A stretch of DNA of 64,000 bases from Metellina segmentata (GCA_947359465.1 OX375872.1:9928137-9992136), one strand, 5' to 3'. Counted from the first letter of the stretch, positions 11,581 through 23,719 are shown. Made by a program: numbers and translations. The notes: generated by a model from the letters alone, not told the origin.

Positions 11581-12330
11581 AAAAGCGAATAGATTAATTT
11601 TTCTTTCCGAATTGTGGGGAAAGCTAGGGATTAGTCTTTGCACATATGAACACGTCATAAATTTCTCAAATGATTACGTCTCGTTTTGGGTCCCCTCAAA
11701 GCAAGAGCGAAAAAACGAGTATTACAAATTGAAAATCCACTCTCAAGTGATAAAGACCCAGCCGCTTCAAAATAAATCTACATTTAGCCCAGCACAAGAA
11801 CACATTTTTCACATCGATGACTGCGATTCTCGGCTCCCTTGAATAGCGCTGATTGATTTAAAGCGGTATTTTTCCTGCTCGCTTTTTATCTATTTATTCC
11901 TTGCCTCCCGCAAGAATCTCGTATAAATCGTAGCGCAGAAAGAAAGAAGTTAGCAAAATACAATCCCGGGAGCAGCGAAAAAAACTTGTCCTACCCCTGT
12001 TTCTTCCTCTTCTTAGGACCCAGAAAAAATCCCGTGGACAGTGACAAATGAAACGGCCGGAGGCGCACGTTTTGTCGCATGGGGTACACAGGTAGCGCCG
12101 CGTTTAGGGGGGCGCAGAGAAGGAATAAATAAAAATTGAGAAATGGAAAGAATACTGCGGCTGTAGGGTTGCTCTCGAAAGAACCGCCAAATCCAGGGAG
12201 CGTGTCGCCAAATGCTGAAATAGAGATTTCACTTAATTGACACAGCGCGGACTTTGGGGCCCAATTCAATCCGTCTATGAGAAATATCAAAAGTGGCGAA
12301 AAGATTAGAAAAATTCTAATGTAGTAAAAA
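11581..12330. other. Unassigned DNA, partly GC-richer (about 11990-12290)
   Basis: The stretch 11990-12290 is less AT-rich and contains several CpG dinucleotides. Open frames of 93 and 99 codons here show no domain, no signal sequence and no repeat homology, and are not annotated as genes. Confidence 0.4.
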
Positions 12331-12334
12331 TGTC

Positions 12335-13015
12335 ACTTAATGAGTTTCTGTTGCAAGAACTGATGCTTTGACTAACCCCATTGGTTTTAAGTAAAAAATT
12401 AAAACTAGAAACATTTTGATAGTGTTACATTTTCCTTCAAGGCGAATACAATATGACAATTTATCTCTCATCATTATGAAACTAATCCTATAGTGTCAAA
12501 AATGCCTTTCCTAAAAATGTCAGTTAAGCAGTTTCCTATCCAGGCCGACGATATATCGTGGGCTTAGAGCAGAAACTCAGTAACTGACAAAACAAATTTG
12601 TTACTTAACAGCTGTTTAAATGACTAACAATTCGATTTTAAGCCAGAAAATAAAAATTACTGCAGTAAATTTGACAGTGTTATACAACTTTTAAACAGAT
12701 GACAAAATAACAATGTATTTCTCACAATCATGAAAACGAGCATTTAGTGTAGTCTGTCTTGTGTTTGGTCAAGTGTGATGGTTGGGTCTTAAAATTAAAT
12801 CAAGCAACTCTAATACATGTGTACTACAAGAAATTACAACAATAAATTTGACAGTGTTATACATCTATTTTTAACAGATGACAAAATAACAACGTATTTC
12901 TCACAATCATGAAAACGAGCATTTAGTGTAGTCTGTCTTTTGTTTAGTCTAATATGGCACTTGAGTCGTCCATCAACCAACTCTAATACAAGTGTCCATT
13001 AAATTCACGTTGAAC
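12335..13015. repeat. Three-unit tandem array, 177-255 bp units
   Basis: Units share GACAGTGTTATACA, AACAGATGACAAAATAACAA, TATTTCTCACAATCATGAAA and AGTGTAGTCTGTCTT. The GAYAGTGTTA position falls at about 12418, 12673 and 12850. The last two units are closely similar and the first is diverged. Confidence 0.8.
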
Positions 13016-13862
13016 ACAGTATACTAAAAGGTTGGTCTAATACTGATAATGTTAATTTCTCTTTGCAAAATAAGCTACAGATAATGGTCTGAAATTCTGT
13101 GTACTCAATAGATATGTACTCACATTGAAGTAACGATTTAGTATTGTATTCCATTTAATTAAAAAATATTTTTGTAAAATCAACTAGGAAATCACAAAAG
13201 GTTTCTGTTTTTTCCCCTCAAAACGCAAAAATGATGAAAATGTGACTTGGAATATTCTATAAAGCTTCTATAGAACATGTTCGAGCGCGTGTAAAGGTTT
13301 ATATTCCATGTTTAAGTAGATTTTCAAAAATGTACCTCGCAGTTAAAAATGTACAGTTAAAAAAAATCGAGTTTAAAGTTCAAATGTGGTTACTGTAAAG
13401 AAATAAATGTCACACTTTTTTTTTATTTTACACTTTAACAGTCGATTACCCCGTTATGGAGATAGCGTGTTTCTTCCCAACTCATTACAAATTTTCCAAC
13501 GCGCTAAAAGCTATCTCAGAACGTGTCATGCATAGATGCTACTGCTGCATCACTCTTACTTTTAAGTAAGTCCGTCTCGCCTAGTCGCATTACTTCTCTT
13601 CGATATTAATTGTTTCATTTATATCTACAGATCAACTTCTTTGATCGTAGTTTTGCTTATTTTACTTGTCTTCCTACGATTTTTCACGACCGCGTTATCG
13701 ATGCTCGAACCTATCTGCAAGGGGTGGAATCTTGGAGCGGAGGAAAACTCTTATGGCAAGTTCAATTCTCATGCTTTCAAGAGAAACATTTTTGCTTAAA
13801 GAATGCAACTGTTGCTCGAAGGTGATAGAGCTTGGCAAATCGCTCTTTTTGAACCCTCTGAT
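13016..13862. other. Unassigned AT-rich DNA
   Basis: Nothing recognisable. The open frames near 13610-13896 overlap the start of the next repeat and have no support as genes. Confidence 0.45.
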
Positions 13863-14205
13863 TCCACCTTGCAGTCTTTCCCTGTGTGACTTGTAGCCAA
13901 TTTGGACCTTCGTGGTCAATAGAATCTTTTCAGGGGATTCTAAGGAAATAAGCAATATAATTATTTCAAATGATTCTATTCTAAGGAAGGGAGAAATACT
14001 AGAATTCTAAATTATTTTATTCTAAGGAAAGGAACAATTGAATCTTTCCAAAGGATTCCGTTCTAAGGAAATGACAAATAGAATCGGTTCAAAGGATTCT
14101 ATTCTAAAGAATTCATTGAAATCATTCCCATGAAACTGTTGGAAAGGATTCCAAGGAATAATAGCCTTCTAAAAGTTTAAATAATGTATTGATTCCTTAG
14201 AAAGA
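13863..14205 (+). repeat. Minisatellite-core repeat, locus 2 (about 41-bp units)
   Basis: Head CCTTGCAGTCTTTCCCTGTG then TGACTTGTAGCCAATTTGGACC, followed by about seven diverged units of the form AAGGAAAGGAGCAATAGAAT and TTCAAAGGATTCTATTCT. Confidence 0.8.
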
Positions 14206-14215
14206 TGTGGCTAAT

Positions 14216-15424
14216 TAGTCCTTAAGTGTATTATGGGGGACACGCGCCATAAGTGAATCTAGTGATTCTCGGAGGGTGATTCGCAACCCGAATTTCGCAG
14301 GATACGAATTCCGAGATGGCTGACATGCATCGAACGGAACGATTTTCAACAGGTGTGCCTGCCGTTGGAAGGGAATGGGTGTCTTCGGGACGGTGAAGCG
14401 GTTTCAATTGCGGAAAACCCATCTCTTGGGCTTTTAACAAGTGCCTTCACAAACGATATTCGTAAAGAAAAAACATTTAAGTGTTTAAAAATCACATTTT
14501 GAAAAACTAATCACAAAACGGTAGGTCATTACTATTACTTTTTTGTAATGAAGCAACATTTTTCCATTTTGTTTTGTTAGAAAAATAAATTTTTTGGTGT
14601 GGAATTCAATAGTGAAATATATTTTCAGTGCAAACAAGCAAACCAGGCGGTCTGTGAAGATTTTACCTGTTGAAGTGCTCTCACTAGATACGCATCGAGT
14701 TTTCCCTACATTTGGCGTTAAATCGAACTGTTGTTGACCGATCAACTATCCTATAAAAATTCGGAATTTATTATTTGGAATTATAAATGAAAAAAAAAAG
14801 GGGGGGGGGAGGATGGTATTCGATATACAAACCGATGTCTTATAAGAAGCACGTGTCGTCGTAGAAACCTTAGCACCACCTATATTTAAACCTATATTTA
14901 GCTCGATAGAAAATACCTCTCCTACATGAAAAATAACCAAATGATTGAAATAGAAATGTTTCATTAAATAACTGCTTAGAAACATAAAAAGCCAACAGGA
15001 AAATCCGTACACAATCGTTATACAGAAAGGAGCATTCCAATTCAAGAATCCCATTCTAAAAAAGCGTCCAACACTGATTTGATTCATTTTTGTTTTTCCT
15101 AACTCGAGCGTTTTCCTTGACGTTTAATGTGAGGTAAAAGGACTGCGGGGAAACTTATCGAAACATCTCAATAATAATGTCAATTCAAAAGTTCGGAGTA
15201 CTTTTTGCTTTGCTTTTAAAACTGGGTGTGACTGTTTTCTGATTGGTCTTAGAGGCGATAAAAAAAAAAGGTTCTATTTTTTTAATTACTACGCCATTTT
15301 CATTATCTTGAGAGACTTGAGATTAATAAAAATAAGTTGAATGGAACGCATATCCTTTGTTATGGGCAAAATTTTTTCTTTTGACATGAATCGCTCCGGC
15401 TGACATAGTGATACGACACACAAA
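14216..15424. other. Unassigned DNA
   Basis: It contains an A10G10-type homopolymer junction near 14789-14811 and a segment (14860-14935) similar to 5745-5815. No gene was recognised. The 113-codon frame at 14746-15087 is hydrophobic by AT bias and shows no family match by eye. Confidence 0.4.
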
Positions 15425-15427
15425 ATT

Positions 15428-15800
15428 TTCAGACTGGAATCCTATGGAAAGATTACGCTGCTTCGTTCCTTAGAATAAAATCATACGGAAATATTCTACT
15501 GTCTCTCTTCTTAGAATAGAATCCTATGAAAAAATTCTACTCGTCCCCTCTCAGAATAGAACCTGTTGGAAATATTCTACTTACCCTTTCCTTATAATAG
15601 AGCTTTATATTGCTTCTTTATTAGATTAGAATAATTTGGAAAGATTATATTGCTCCATTTCTTATCATAGACTCTTTTAGAAAGATTCTATGTCTCCATT
15701 CCTTCGATTATAATCCATCGAAAAGATTCTACTGTTCAAGATTGTCAAAATTGATTAGAATGCAGGGAAGACTGCACGTCAAGGTATAATTTTGCATGTC
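15428..15800 (-). repeat. Minisatellite-core repeat, locus 3
   Basis: Reverse-oriented array of units reading TTAGAATAGAATCCTATGGA and AAAGATTCTACTGCTC, ending near 15740-15800 in the reverse complement of the family head (GCAGGGAAGACTGCACG). Period is about 41 bp with strong divergence. Confidence 0.8.
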
Positions 15801-15838
15801 AACTATTCAGATGGCTGAGGCGATTGATATATAAGGTA

Positions 15839-16081
15839 CTAGCCACTGTGTGGCTAGCCCGGCGTTGCCCGTGCCAGTGTTCGCAAAACAACACCACGGT
15901 TAACGCCATGATATAAGGTATTATTCTGGTAATAAAATTTCCCGCAGGTTTCAAATCCGTTGAAATTTTTAATCTATCTTTAACGAATTCGCTTTTACGG
16001 TAAAGAACTAAACAATGCCTGTCAAAATGTTTTTTATTTTTTGCTCTCCACTGAAATTAAAGAGGGCAGAAAATGTAATCT

Positions 16082-16115
<34 letters not shown>

Positions 16116-16660
16116 ACGCGAAGGGCACGAAATGCAATCTGTTTATTTTTGGAAAGGGAAAGTTACTGTAACGTTACAATCTCGTACGAAAATCTGAAAG
16201 TTATATTCAATTTAAAAGTTATTTTTAAAGAAAATCATATTTTTAGGTATGGATCTATAGAGAAATTTTCCGCAGATTTCAAATCCGCTAAAATTTTTAC
16301 TCTATCTTTAACGGTCTAGGAGATAGAAAAAGAACTAATTGACCCCAGTTAAAAGATTGTTTGTTTTAATCGTCTGGCTGGAAAATCCGCTCAAAATCAA
16401 AACGGAAACTAAAACATTAAATTTAGAATCTGTAATCTCTTCTATGCTGTAGCATTCAATAATGATTAAATTTCATTAAATTCATTTTAAAATGTTCTAG
16501 ATTAAATTTTAAAATTCGCCGCGACCGAAAAATCGCAAAAAATTCGGACTATCTGTGTGCCAAATCTCATAGCTGTAAGTGCCATAGAATCGTCAGGATT
16601 TTGCGGCCGCGAAAAAAACAAACAAACAGGCAGACAAACACTTCATTTTATAATATTAGA
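15839..16660 (-). mobile_element. Candidate non-autonomous Helitron-like element, copy 1
   Basis: Read on the minus strand the element begins TCTAATATTATAAAATGAAG (5' TC) and ends CTAG followed by T. A GC-rich hairpin (CGGGCAACGCCGGG) lies about 20 nt before that end, and a second perfect hairpin CTAGCCAC-TGT-GTGGCTAG is at 15839-15857. An internal direct repeat of about 150 bp recurs at roughly 15940 and 16270 (TTTCAAATCCG, ATCTTTAACG). A related copy is at 57479-58242. No Rep/helicase gene is present. Its internal A/T tract is the poly-T at about 16084-16114 (plus strand). Confidence 0.5.
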
Positions 16661-16999
16661 GTAAAGGGGACAGTTGATTTGAATTGGGCGTTACCCGGTC
16701 GATCCTGAAAGTCTGTGTTGTTGCTGATACATTTTATTGGTCGAATAAATATTATTTCATTAAAATTGCAATTATTTAAATAATTTTACTTTACGTTGTT
16801 TCTGTTTTGTGATAAAGTCGAATAAACTCTACTTCTAAAACCAATGACGGATATCAGACATTTTTATGCTCGATATTGCTGAATGCGAATAAGTCCTCTC
16901 GATATGACGAGTGAAATATTTCTTCCTACATCCAATTTTGAGTTTAAGAATAAGCTATTGAGTTAAGAAAGCACGGATTCTTTCGATATGGCCGTTGTG

Positions 17000-17200
17000 T
17001 TTCAGTGGGTAGATCCACTGCGCTAGCAACCTTCGAGTTGTGGGTGGCTCAGGTTCGATTCTCTGGGTGTTCTCTCTTCTGTCAGGAAAACTTTCATTGC
17101 GTGTATTCCTATTACTTGATCTTGATAGTGTATGTTTTGTATCTGTGTGGTACAGCATGGCCTGCACCAGGAAAACCTGAAAAGCCAGTCCAAACCTTGC
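17000..17200 (+). repeat. SINE-B copy, head and body
   Basis: tRNA-like promoter boxes (TTTCAGTGGGTAGATCC as A box and GGTTCGATTC as B box) are followed by CTTCTGTCAGGAAAACTTTC, ATTACTTGATCTTGATAG and GGTACAGCATGGCCTGC. The same body occurs at 8.4, 34.4 and 36.7 kb and, inverted, at 35.9-36.3 and 38.6 kb. Confidence 0.7.
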
Positions 17201-17221
17201 CTGCTCCCAAATCGAAAGGTT

Positions 17222-17402
17222 TTCTTTACAAACCGATAGTACTTATTACTTATACATACTTTGTTTAAAAACCGATAGTACTTATTACTTATACATACTT
17301 TGTTTAAAAACCGATAGTACTTATTAGTTATACATACTTTGTTTAAAAACCGATAGTACTTATTACTTATACATACTATGTTTGAAAATCGAAAATACTT
17401 AA
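17222..17402. repeat. 39-bp minisatellite, about 4.5 units
   Basis: The unit is built on AAAACCGATAGTACTTATTA followed by CTTATACATACTTTG. CCGATAGT starts at 17233, 17272, 17311 and 17350, with a diverged fifth unit. A stray similar unit lies at 17575-17630. The 134-codon minus-strand frame across it simply reads the repeat. Confidence 0.9.
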
Positions 17403-17630
17403 CGGGGGATAAAAAACAGAGCGACATTACGAGTCGGTCACTATAACCCAGTCGATAAATCGTAATTCAAGCGTCTTGCTTGACTTTTATTGATTTTGAT
17501 GATTCTGCTAATGACGATACGATACAAATAAGCGAATAACGGTATGAAGAAATGAGCCCCAATATTGTAAAGGTTTTTCTTGCAAACTGATAGTACTTAT
17601 TACTTATACTTTGTTTGCAAACCGTATCGG

Positions 17631-18403
17631 GGATATGTAGGCGAGCGAAATAATAACGTATCGCTATATCCCAGTCAATCAAACATCACTCAAGCGTCCT
17701 TTTTAACTCTCATTGAAGCTCTTGCAAAACTAATGCACTCCGAGAGGTCCAGACTAAATAATTCAATGCATCCGTCCAAAGAATCACATAAAAATATTGA
17801 TTCCAAATTCGCTTGCCTCTGTATTTATTGCTCAACCCAACACCTGTGCTGAATTTATGCTGATGAAGTGCAACGGTGCCAGTACATTTATCTTTCGGCT
17901 CTTATTACATGAAGCTCGATGTATTATTTTACTTTTCGAGGAAAAAAGGCGATCTGACATTATTATAAGCTTTATTACACATGGCATTAATTTCGTTAGC
18001 TGGGCGAGTCTTGTTTTATAAACCTCTCGTAAAAACGTTATATAGGCTGGAGTGCGTTTATAGTTTCTTGTTAAGGTTCCCTATTTACGTTTACAGTTGT
18101 TTGATGTTTATACACTCCTGCTGTATGAACAGGTGTTCCGAATGCATCTCATTATTTTATGTCGTTTATCTAAGCTATTGCGATGGTAAAATATCTGTAA
18201 GAGTATTATTAGATTGAGCATGTTTAGAATTATGAAATTGCGTGAAATAGAATACGAAAGCGGGATTTAATCAGTTTGTTTATACTGATTGCATTATGGA
18301 TGGATCTGATTAATTCATGAATATCGATATTTGTACACTTCAGTTGAAACTTAACACCCACGCTACCATGACTAAAACCTTTCCCTTTTTTGCAGCGGAT
18401 ACT
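17631..18403. other. Unassigned AT-rich DNA
   Basis: No gene or repeat was recognised. The open frames of 74-90 codons have no visible motif. Confidence 0.4.
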
Positions 18404-18576
18404 TTATTTTGAACTACGGTCAGATGTCGAAGCAATACCTGAGCTGGCACCTCACTCTCCAAACTTACACACGACGCCAATGCGAGGACAGCCCCCTTCG
18501 TAAACGACGGTCTTTGGTTGGCCACTCTCCGATTACTAATCCCTTACTTTTCCAACCGTGCCACCACAGCCAACAA
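18404..18576 (-). repeat. SINE-A copy, head and body
   Basis: Reverse-complement order: TTTTGAACTACGGTCAGATG, GAGCTGGCACCTC, CCAATGCGAGGAC, and the head (CTAATCCCTTACTTTTCCAA). The 3' tail is missing. Confidence 0.75.
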
Positions 18577-19162
18577 ACTTTTGAAGCTATCCGATCGTTA
18601 TAAAATTCAGATTGTTTCTTTTCTACTAAAAATTCTATGAATAAAGTTTGATAAAAAAGTATTTAGTTGTGGGGTAGTTATTGCAATGCGCGTGGTCATA
18701 ATGTTTGATAAGTTAGCAAAAATTGACGAGTCCCCGTGCGTATTAATTTCCCGTGTATTGTCAGTATTTTAATTTACCTAAAAGTTTGTACACTTATAAG
18801 TGAAATTACAGCTCCCTCCCTATTTAATAAGTACATCATTCAATTTTAAAGCAAAAAAGAAAGAAATGATTGTTCTAAAATATCAAACGTTTCCAAAACA
18901 ACCATAGATTAATAAACATTTTAAAACGAAATTTCAAAATTTAAAATCATGATGAATTTGGGCTTAGATGTTTGCATAGCGCTTATACGCAGATTGCAAA
19001 AATCATCCAAAAAAATTAAAGTAAATCAAGATAAACAAAGTGCAGAGATCAGCTTGAAATGGGAAAAGTGTCGAAAATTCTTAGAGAAAAACGCATTTTT
19101 GTAGATTGACTGCACTTATCTCGTTTTAGGATGCATATATAACTCCTTCAAAAGTACGAGCC

Positions 19163-19492
19163 AGAGTAGCCCAGATACAAGAGTAACGGATGAGCAACCG
19201 GTGGGTTGCGAGTTCGAAAATAGATCTGACCATAGACCGTGGTATACGTGAGGGATGGTGCACGTTAAATCTGCCATGATTTTAAATGTCCTCACATTGG
19301 TGTGATGTGGAAGTTTGTCGAGTGGGGTGCCATCTCAAAAGGGACTTTGTCATCTGACCGCGGCTCAAAAATACGTGGCATCTTCCACGTATCTTTCCCA
19401 TCGGGATTCATTCCGGACCGTCGCCAATAGCCCATTTTGTTGCTTCAGTGCGATGTTAATTTAAGTACTTACCTCCAAATAAAGTATTATTT
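19163..19492 (+). repeat. SINE-A, near full length
   Basis: Best complete copy of the family. It has the tRNA-like head (GTAGCCCAGATACAAGAGTA, GCAACCGGTGGGTTGCGAG, GTTCGAAAA), a middle domain (GGTGCACGTTAAATCTG, ATGTCCTCACATTGGTGTGA), a core CATCTGACCGCGGCTCAAAA, and a tail GTCGCCAATAGCCCATTTTG with TTGCTTCAGTGCGATGTTAA. It ends in TTAAGTACTTACCT. The reading frame carries no protein. Confidence 0.85.
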
Positions 19493-19511
19493 TGGCGGCC
19501 CTGTGGTTGTA

Positions 19512-19668
19512 CATAAAAGGCACGTCATCTGATCCTGTTTTAAAATTACAAGAAGTCCTTGGATGTTTCCCTTTAGGTTGGTAGGTAGGTATTTTAATAA
19601 ACGTCGCACTGGAGTAACACAACACACCTGGTGATTGTCTAGACGCGGTTCTTTGTCCTTAGCAACAA
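19512..19668. repeat. Two SINE-A fragments head to head
   Basis: Bases 19512-19574 match the plus-strand core (CGTCATCTGATCC, TTTAAAATTACAAG, GTTTCCCTTTA). Bases 19577-19668 match the minus-strand tail, starting GGTAGGTAGGTATTTTAAT. Confidence 0.6.
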
Positions 19669-21422
19669 TGATCAGGTATTGATGGACGAGATGTCATTCA
19701 AAAAAATCACGATCGTTGTCATTCGAAGATAAATGACTCGATCATGATCTCGTGATCATCAAAGAGTCAACTCTATCTGGATGAAGAGGTATTTCGTCAT
19801 TGTTGAAATATCTTCATCAATGAGTTATCACGTCGAAACCACTTGGAGTGATACAACACACACACATGATTGTCAATATTTCATCATCAAGACAATCCGC
19901 ATGCTGCTAGATCCGAATGCGTTTTACGTTGATTGTGGATGTCAGATGCTACCGTGTCCTGATGGTGGTGGACGTTTTGATACCGCTATGGAACGTCATT
20001 TCACGTGGTTCTTAATCTTTATGAATCGTATTTTCAATCAACTATTGATGTTTAGTTCTAGTCTTGTAAGTTCGCGTCAAATAGTGCTCGTTCTTGCTTG
20101 CTTGTTCTTGTGTGGAAAAGCTTATTTTTTCACTAACAAACCATAAACCTAGCAGTGTACGCCAAATCATTTTTTTTTGTTATGGTTTGAGTCATAAAAC
20201 CCATAACCAACCAACCGGAATTTCAGATGATGGAATCAAGTTTCGCGCAGTTGTCGCTGCACTTGGTTCTAGAGTTTTGAATACATTCGCGAATTATTAT
20301 AAACCTGCAGAATGGATGTTTGGATTTCATGGCGCAAGATCCAAATACAGCCCTCGTGCCATAATACCCAAGACCGACCAACTAAACTTGGCATCATACG
20401 TACAAACGGGCTTACTTTTAAATTGATGTAAACTCTAAGAATTACATAACATATTGGGTCAACAAACGCCGAGGAATGATTATCTAATTATCTTTTTACC
20501 AAAATCGTAAAATATTTTATTACCAGTTTCTGCTTTCCGGATACAACCCTTTCTCGGGAGCACGGGGTGATAATCTTAATAAAATATCTAATAAACGTAT
20601 CTAAAAAACTTTTTAGCGACCCAAGGAGTCTGGAACACGCATCTACTCAACCTCCACAGTTTCTGGTCATTTAATTACTATTTGAACAAACTCGAACGGA
20701 TGGTTACATACGCTTTCATGTCACACAAAGCCTGCTTAACGAACTCTCCAGGTATCGTCGGCCCAGAGCAGACTCGTCGATTGCAATGTTTCCGAAGTGC
20801 GTTTTCAGACACAAAATGCTTGTTTTCAGGATGATCAACACAGTGCAATCTGAGTAAAAATATATCACTACCAAAATGCTTAGAATTTTAAAAGGGTATT
20901 TTTGACCTAAAAACTAATAAACGTCTGAGACGCAACATTTTCTTTTGTAAGTTGAGGAATTTCTCATCTAAGCCGACGATATCTAAAGCATCTTTGAAAT
21001 TGAGTAGAACAATAGTTATACGTGTTACATGCATGTATAATTTCCAAAGATCCCAATTTTATTTCCCGGTTTCCTATTCCAATCAAACGTTTCAAGTTTG
21101 AACGTTACGCTTAGTATTTGTGAATGTTTATAGCATGACTATTCATTATTTGGTATGAGCTCTCCATGTGCATATATCTACAAACCACCCCCTCGTCCTA
21201 CGAACATTTGATTTTCTATGATAATTCTTCATCAAATACGTATTCAGAAAATTATTTTGCGAAGATTCAATCTTCTCCCGGTTTTTTATTCCAATCAAAA
21301 AGCCGTAATACTAATCTTGACTGCTTTATTACTTACCTTTAAAATATTAAGGAGGCAACGGAAGTCAGACCCCAAAGAATTGACTTCCTGGTTGCAAGAT
21401 TTAAAATTCCAAAGCAGATGCT
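19669..21422. other. Unassigned DNA, 1.75 kb
   Basis: Frames of 121 and 110 codons at 19781-20426 were examined. They have no recognisable domain, and a short segment near 20130-20215 resembles SINE-B tail words (CATAACCAACCAACC). No gene is supported. Confidence 0.4.
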
Positions 21423-21925
21423 TTAATAGGGGGATGGTCCCCCACGTGCTGCAATTACACTAGCAACCCTTCTGGTCATACTTTCAACAAGGTTTTGATA
21501 CACAGCTATGGGTATTTGTTTCCATTCCTGCTGCAAGAATGTCGCCAGCTCAGCTGTAGATTTCGGACGTGGTTCCCTGGTCCTTAAGCGTCGCTCAAAC
21601 TCGTCCCACAAATGTTCTATGGGGTTTAGGTCAAGACTCTGAGCAGGATAGGGAAGACGTTTTACATCCATATCTTGATACCATTGCTTGACAGAGGCTG
21701 CAACATGATATGGAGCGTTGTCGTTGTGGAAGTAACATTCGTCTATTCCATAAAATTGCCAGAGCATAGGAAGAACCTGATTGTCCAAAATGTTCCTGTA
21801 TTCGTCGGCGTTCAATTTACCATGTACAACATCCAAAGGTCCCGGCCATATCACGAAAAACGCTCCCAAATAAGTAGTTGAATTTGATGCAAATCCGCTG
21901 GCGTCCGGTTCATTATTGTAGGGTA
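21423..21925 (-). pseudogene. Tc1-like transposase, C-terminal half
   Basis: An intact minus-strand frame of about 165 codons covers the segment from YNNEPDASGF through the second catalytic Asp (HNDNAPYH) and NPIEHLWDE to a normal C-terminus (VASVIAARGGPSPY). There are 34 residues between the second and third acidic residues, so the class is DD34E. The N-terminal DNA-binding half and the first catalytic Asp are missing. The break lies at TACCCTACAAT, directly against a (TA)n microsatellite. The inverted relative at 25.47 kb begins at the same sequence point. No terminal repeats were found. Confidence 0.9.

Positions 21926-22014
<89 letters not shown>
21926..22014. repeat. (TA)n microsatellite, about 88 bp
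   Basis: Pure alternating TA. It separates the truncated Tc1 copy at 21.4-21.9 kb from the Tc1 element that begins at 22015, and supplies the latter's TA target. Confidence 0.98.
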
Positions 22015-22017
<3 letters not shown>

Positions 22018-23231
22018 TATCTACCAATAAGTATTTGGACCCTGTGATAACAAATAAAAATAAAATTTATTCAAATTCAATAGTTGGTAGAGCTTTCACG
22101 AAAGGCAATTACAGCCTCAACCCTCCGGGGCATGCTTTCCACAAGTCCTTGTATGACGGCTTGTGGTATTTTCTTCCACTCGGCTTGGAGAAGATATGTA
22201 AGTTCCTTCACCGATTTTATACGGCTGTTGCACCCGTTAATTCGGCAATCCAACTCGTTCCAGAGATTCTCGATAGGGTTCAGGTCTGGGCTCTGGGCAG
22301 GCCAGTCCATTCGTTTAACCCCATTGTCACCATACCAATCCATGGTGGACCTCGCAACATGACAGCTGACGTTGTCGTCTTGGAAGTAACATGGGTAACA
22401 ACCCATAAAACTGTCACAACTTAGGAAGTACACTGTCATCCAAAATAGTGTAGTTCGGCGTTGAACTTTCCATGAATTTGGACCAAGGGTCCCAGTCCAT
22501 ACCAGGAGAAACAGCCCCAGAACATTTTTCCAGAATGGCCGAACTTCACTGTGGGCACTATGCATTCTTACAGGAGGCGTTCTCCAGGCAGACGTCATAC
22601 CCAGACCCTCCCATCCGAACGGTAAAGGGTGAACCTTGATTCGTCGCTCCAGAGAATCCGTTTCCACTGATTTACGGTCCACTTTCGACGAGCTTTGCAC
22701 CACATTAACCGAGTAGAGCGGTTGGACTTTGTGATCAAAGGCTTATAGGTGGCAGCACTACCATGAAAACCAAGCAGATGTGCTTCCTTGCGGATGGTAT
22801 TAATCGAAACAACACTCCCGTATGCCCGTTAGAACTCCTGGAGTACGTGGATCATCGGTTGGGTGCAGGTCTTTCGAATTTCTCTGGACAGCACCCGTCG
22901 GTTTCTGTAAATCTCCCAGTTTCGTGGGTCTGCCGACTCAGGGTATATTTCGACAATCACCACTCACCTTCCACTTCTGAATCTCATAGGTTACTGTCGA
23001 TTTTGGGTAATACAGCTCGCTAGATATGTCCCTTAAGGATCGGCCATTTCTGTGATACCCGACGATTACACCTTTCCCGAAATCAGATAACTCTGCACTC
23101 CGTGGCATCTTGCATGCGATTAATGCCAATGTTGTTTCCTTCACAATATTTAACGGCAGAGGGCGTAACGTATATCAGAACCGCAGATATCGTCTCATTT
23201 GCATAGGTGTCCAAATACTTATTGGTAGATG
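22015..23231 (-). mobile_element. Complete but mutated Tc1-like element, 1.2 kb
   Basis: Terminal inverted repeats share TCTACCAATAAGTATTTGGAC at 22018-22039 and 23209-23230, with a small indel near the left tip. Both ends are flanked by TA. The single minus-strand transposase gene fills the interior. Confidence 0.9.
22077..23108 (-). pseudogene. Tc1-like (DD34E) transposase, frameshifted
   Basis: The start is placed at the Met of MPRSAELSDFGKG (23108), the usual start of this family. The N-terminal paired-like helix-turn-helix (LRDISSELYYPKSTVTYEI) is in one frame. The first catalytic motif WSDESRF is near 22650 in another frame. The second motif (FQDDNVSCH) and third motif (NPIENLWNE) are in the final frame, which ends TNY then stop. 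At least two frameshifts and a stop separate these blocks, so no full-length protein is made. Length is normal for Tc1, about 340 codons. Confidence 0.9.
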
Positions 23232-23717
23232 TATATGTCATAATAACAGAAATTATAAGCCTGCAATCGTGACGGAGTAGCAGGAGTGGTATAAGGCAAG
23301 ATGAGAGGACGATCCATTAGTGTGAAGTGTAATGCTAGTTCCACAAACGGAGAGGCAGTAATTCTTTAATAATTATTTATTACTTAAATAACAAACTAGT
23401 AACATCATCAGGCGTGAAGGTTGTTGAGTGGAAGATGTCTGGGACGGCTCTGAGAACTCCCTATTCCAAGGGTCTCATGAAAGAAGTGCATAGTGCACAA
23501 TGAACTCGGCAGAGGGATAAGAATTAAAAGAAAGACTATTGGATCAGGAGAACTAGCAAGAAATTTCATTGGTAGAAGTCGGTAGTTTGAAAGGAAAAGT
23601 GTGCATGGGAGTTTAAAAATACTGAGAGGGCCTAAGGTTAAATGTGAAAGGGGATGGGAAGATATATTGACCTATTAGACAAAAGACTGAGAGGAAAGAT
23701 AGATATTAGGGGATATA
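23232..23717. other. Spacer between two Tc1 elements
   Basis: Purine-rich unique-looking sequence. No gene or repeat was recognised. Confidence 0.5.
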
Positions 23718-23719
23718 TA

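Noticed and set aside
14746..15087. 113-codon hydrophobic membrane protein
   Set aside because: Hydrophobicity is explained by the T-rich strand. The frame includes a homopolymer run and part of a dispersed repeat.
17222..17402. CRISPR array
   Set aside because: Units are contiguous 39-bp copies without unique spacers, in a eukaryotic context.
17023..17427. 134-codon minus-strand protein with internal repeats
   Set aside because: It is a translation of the 39-bp minisatellite and SINE-B.
19781..20426. Overlapping 121- and 110-codon frames as a gene
   Set aside because: No domain, no coding-like composition, overlapping in different frames, and a SINE-B-like segment inside.
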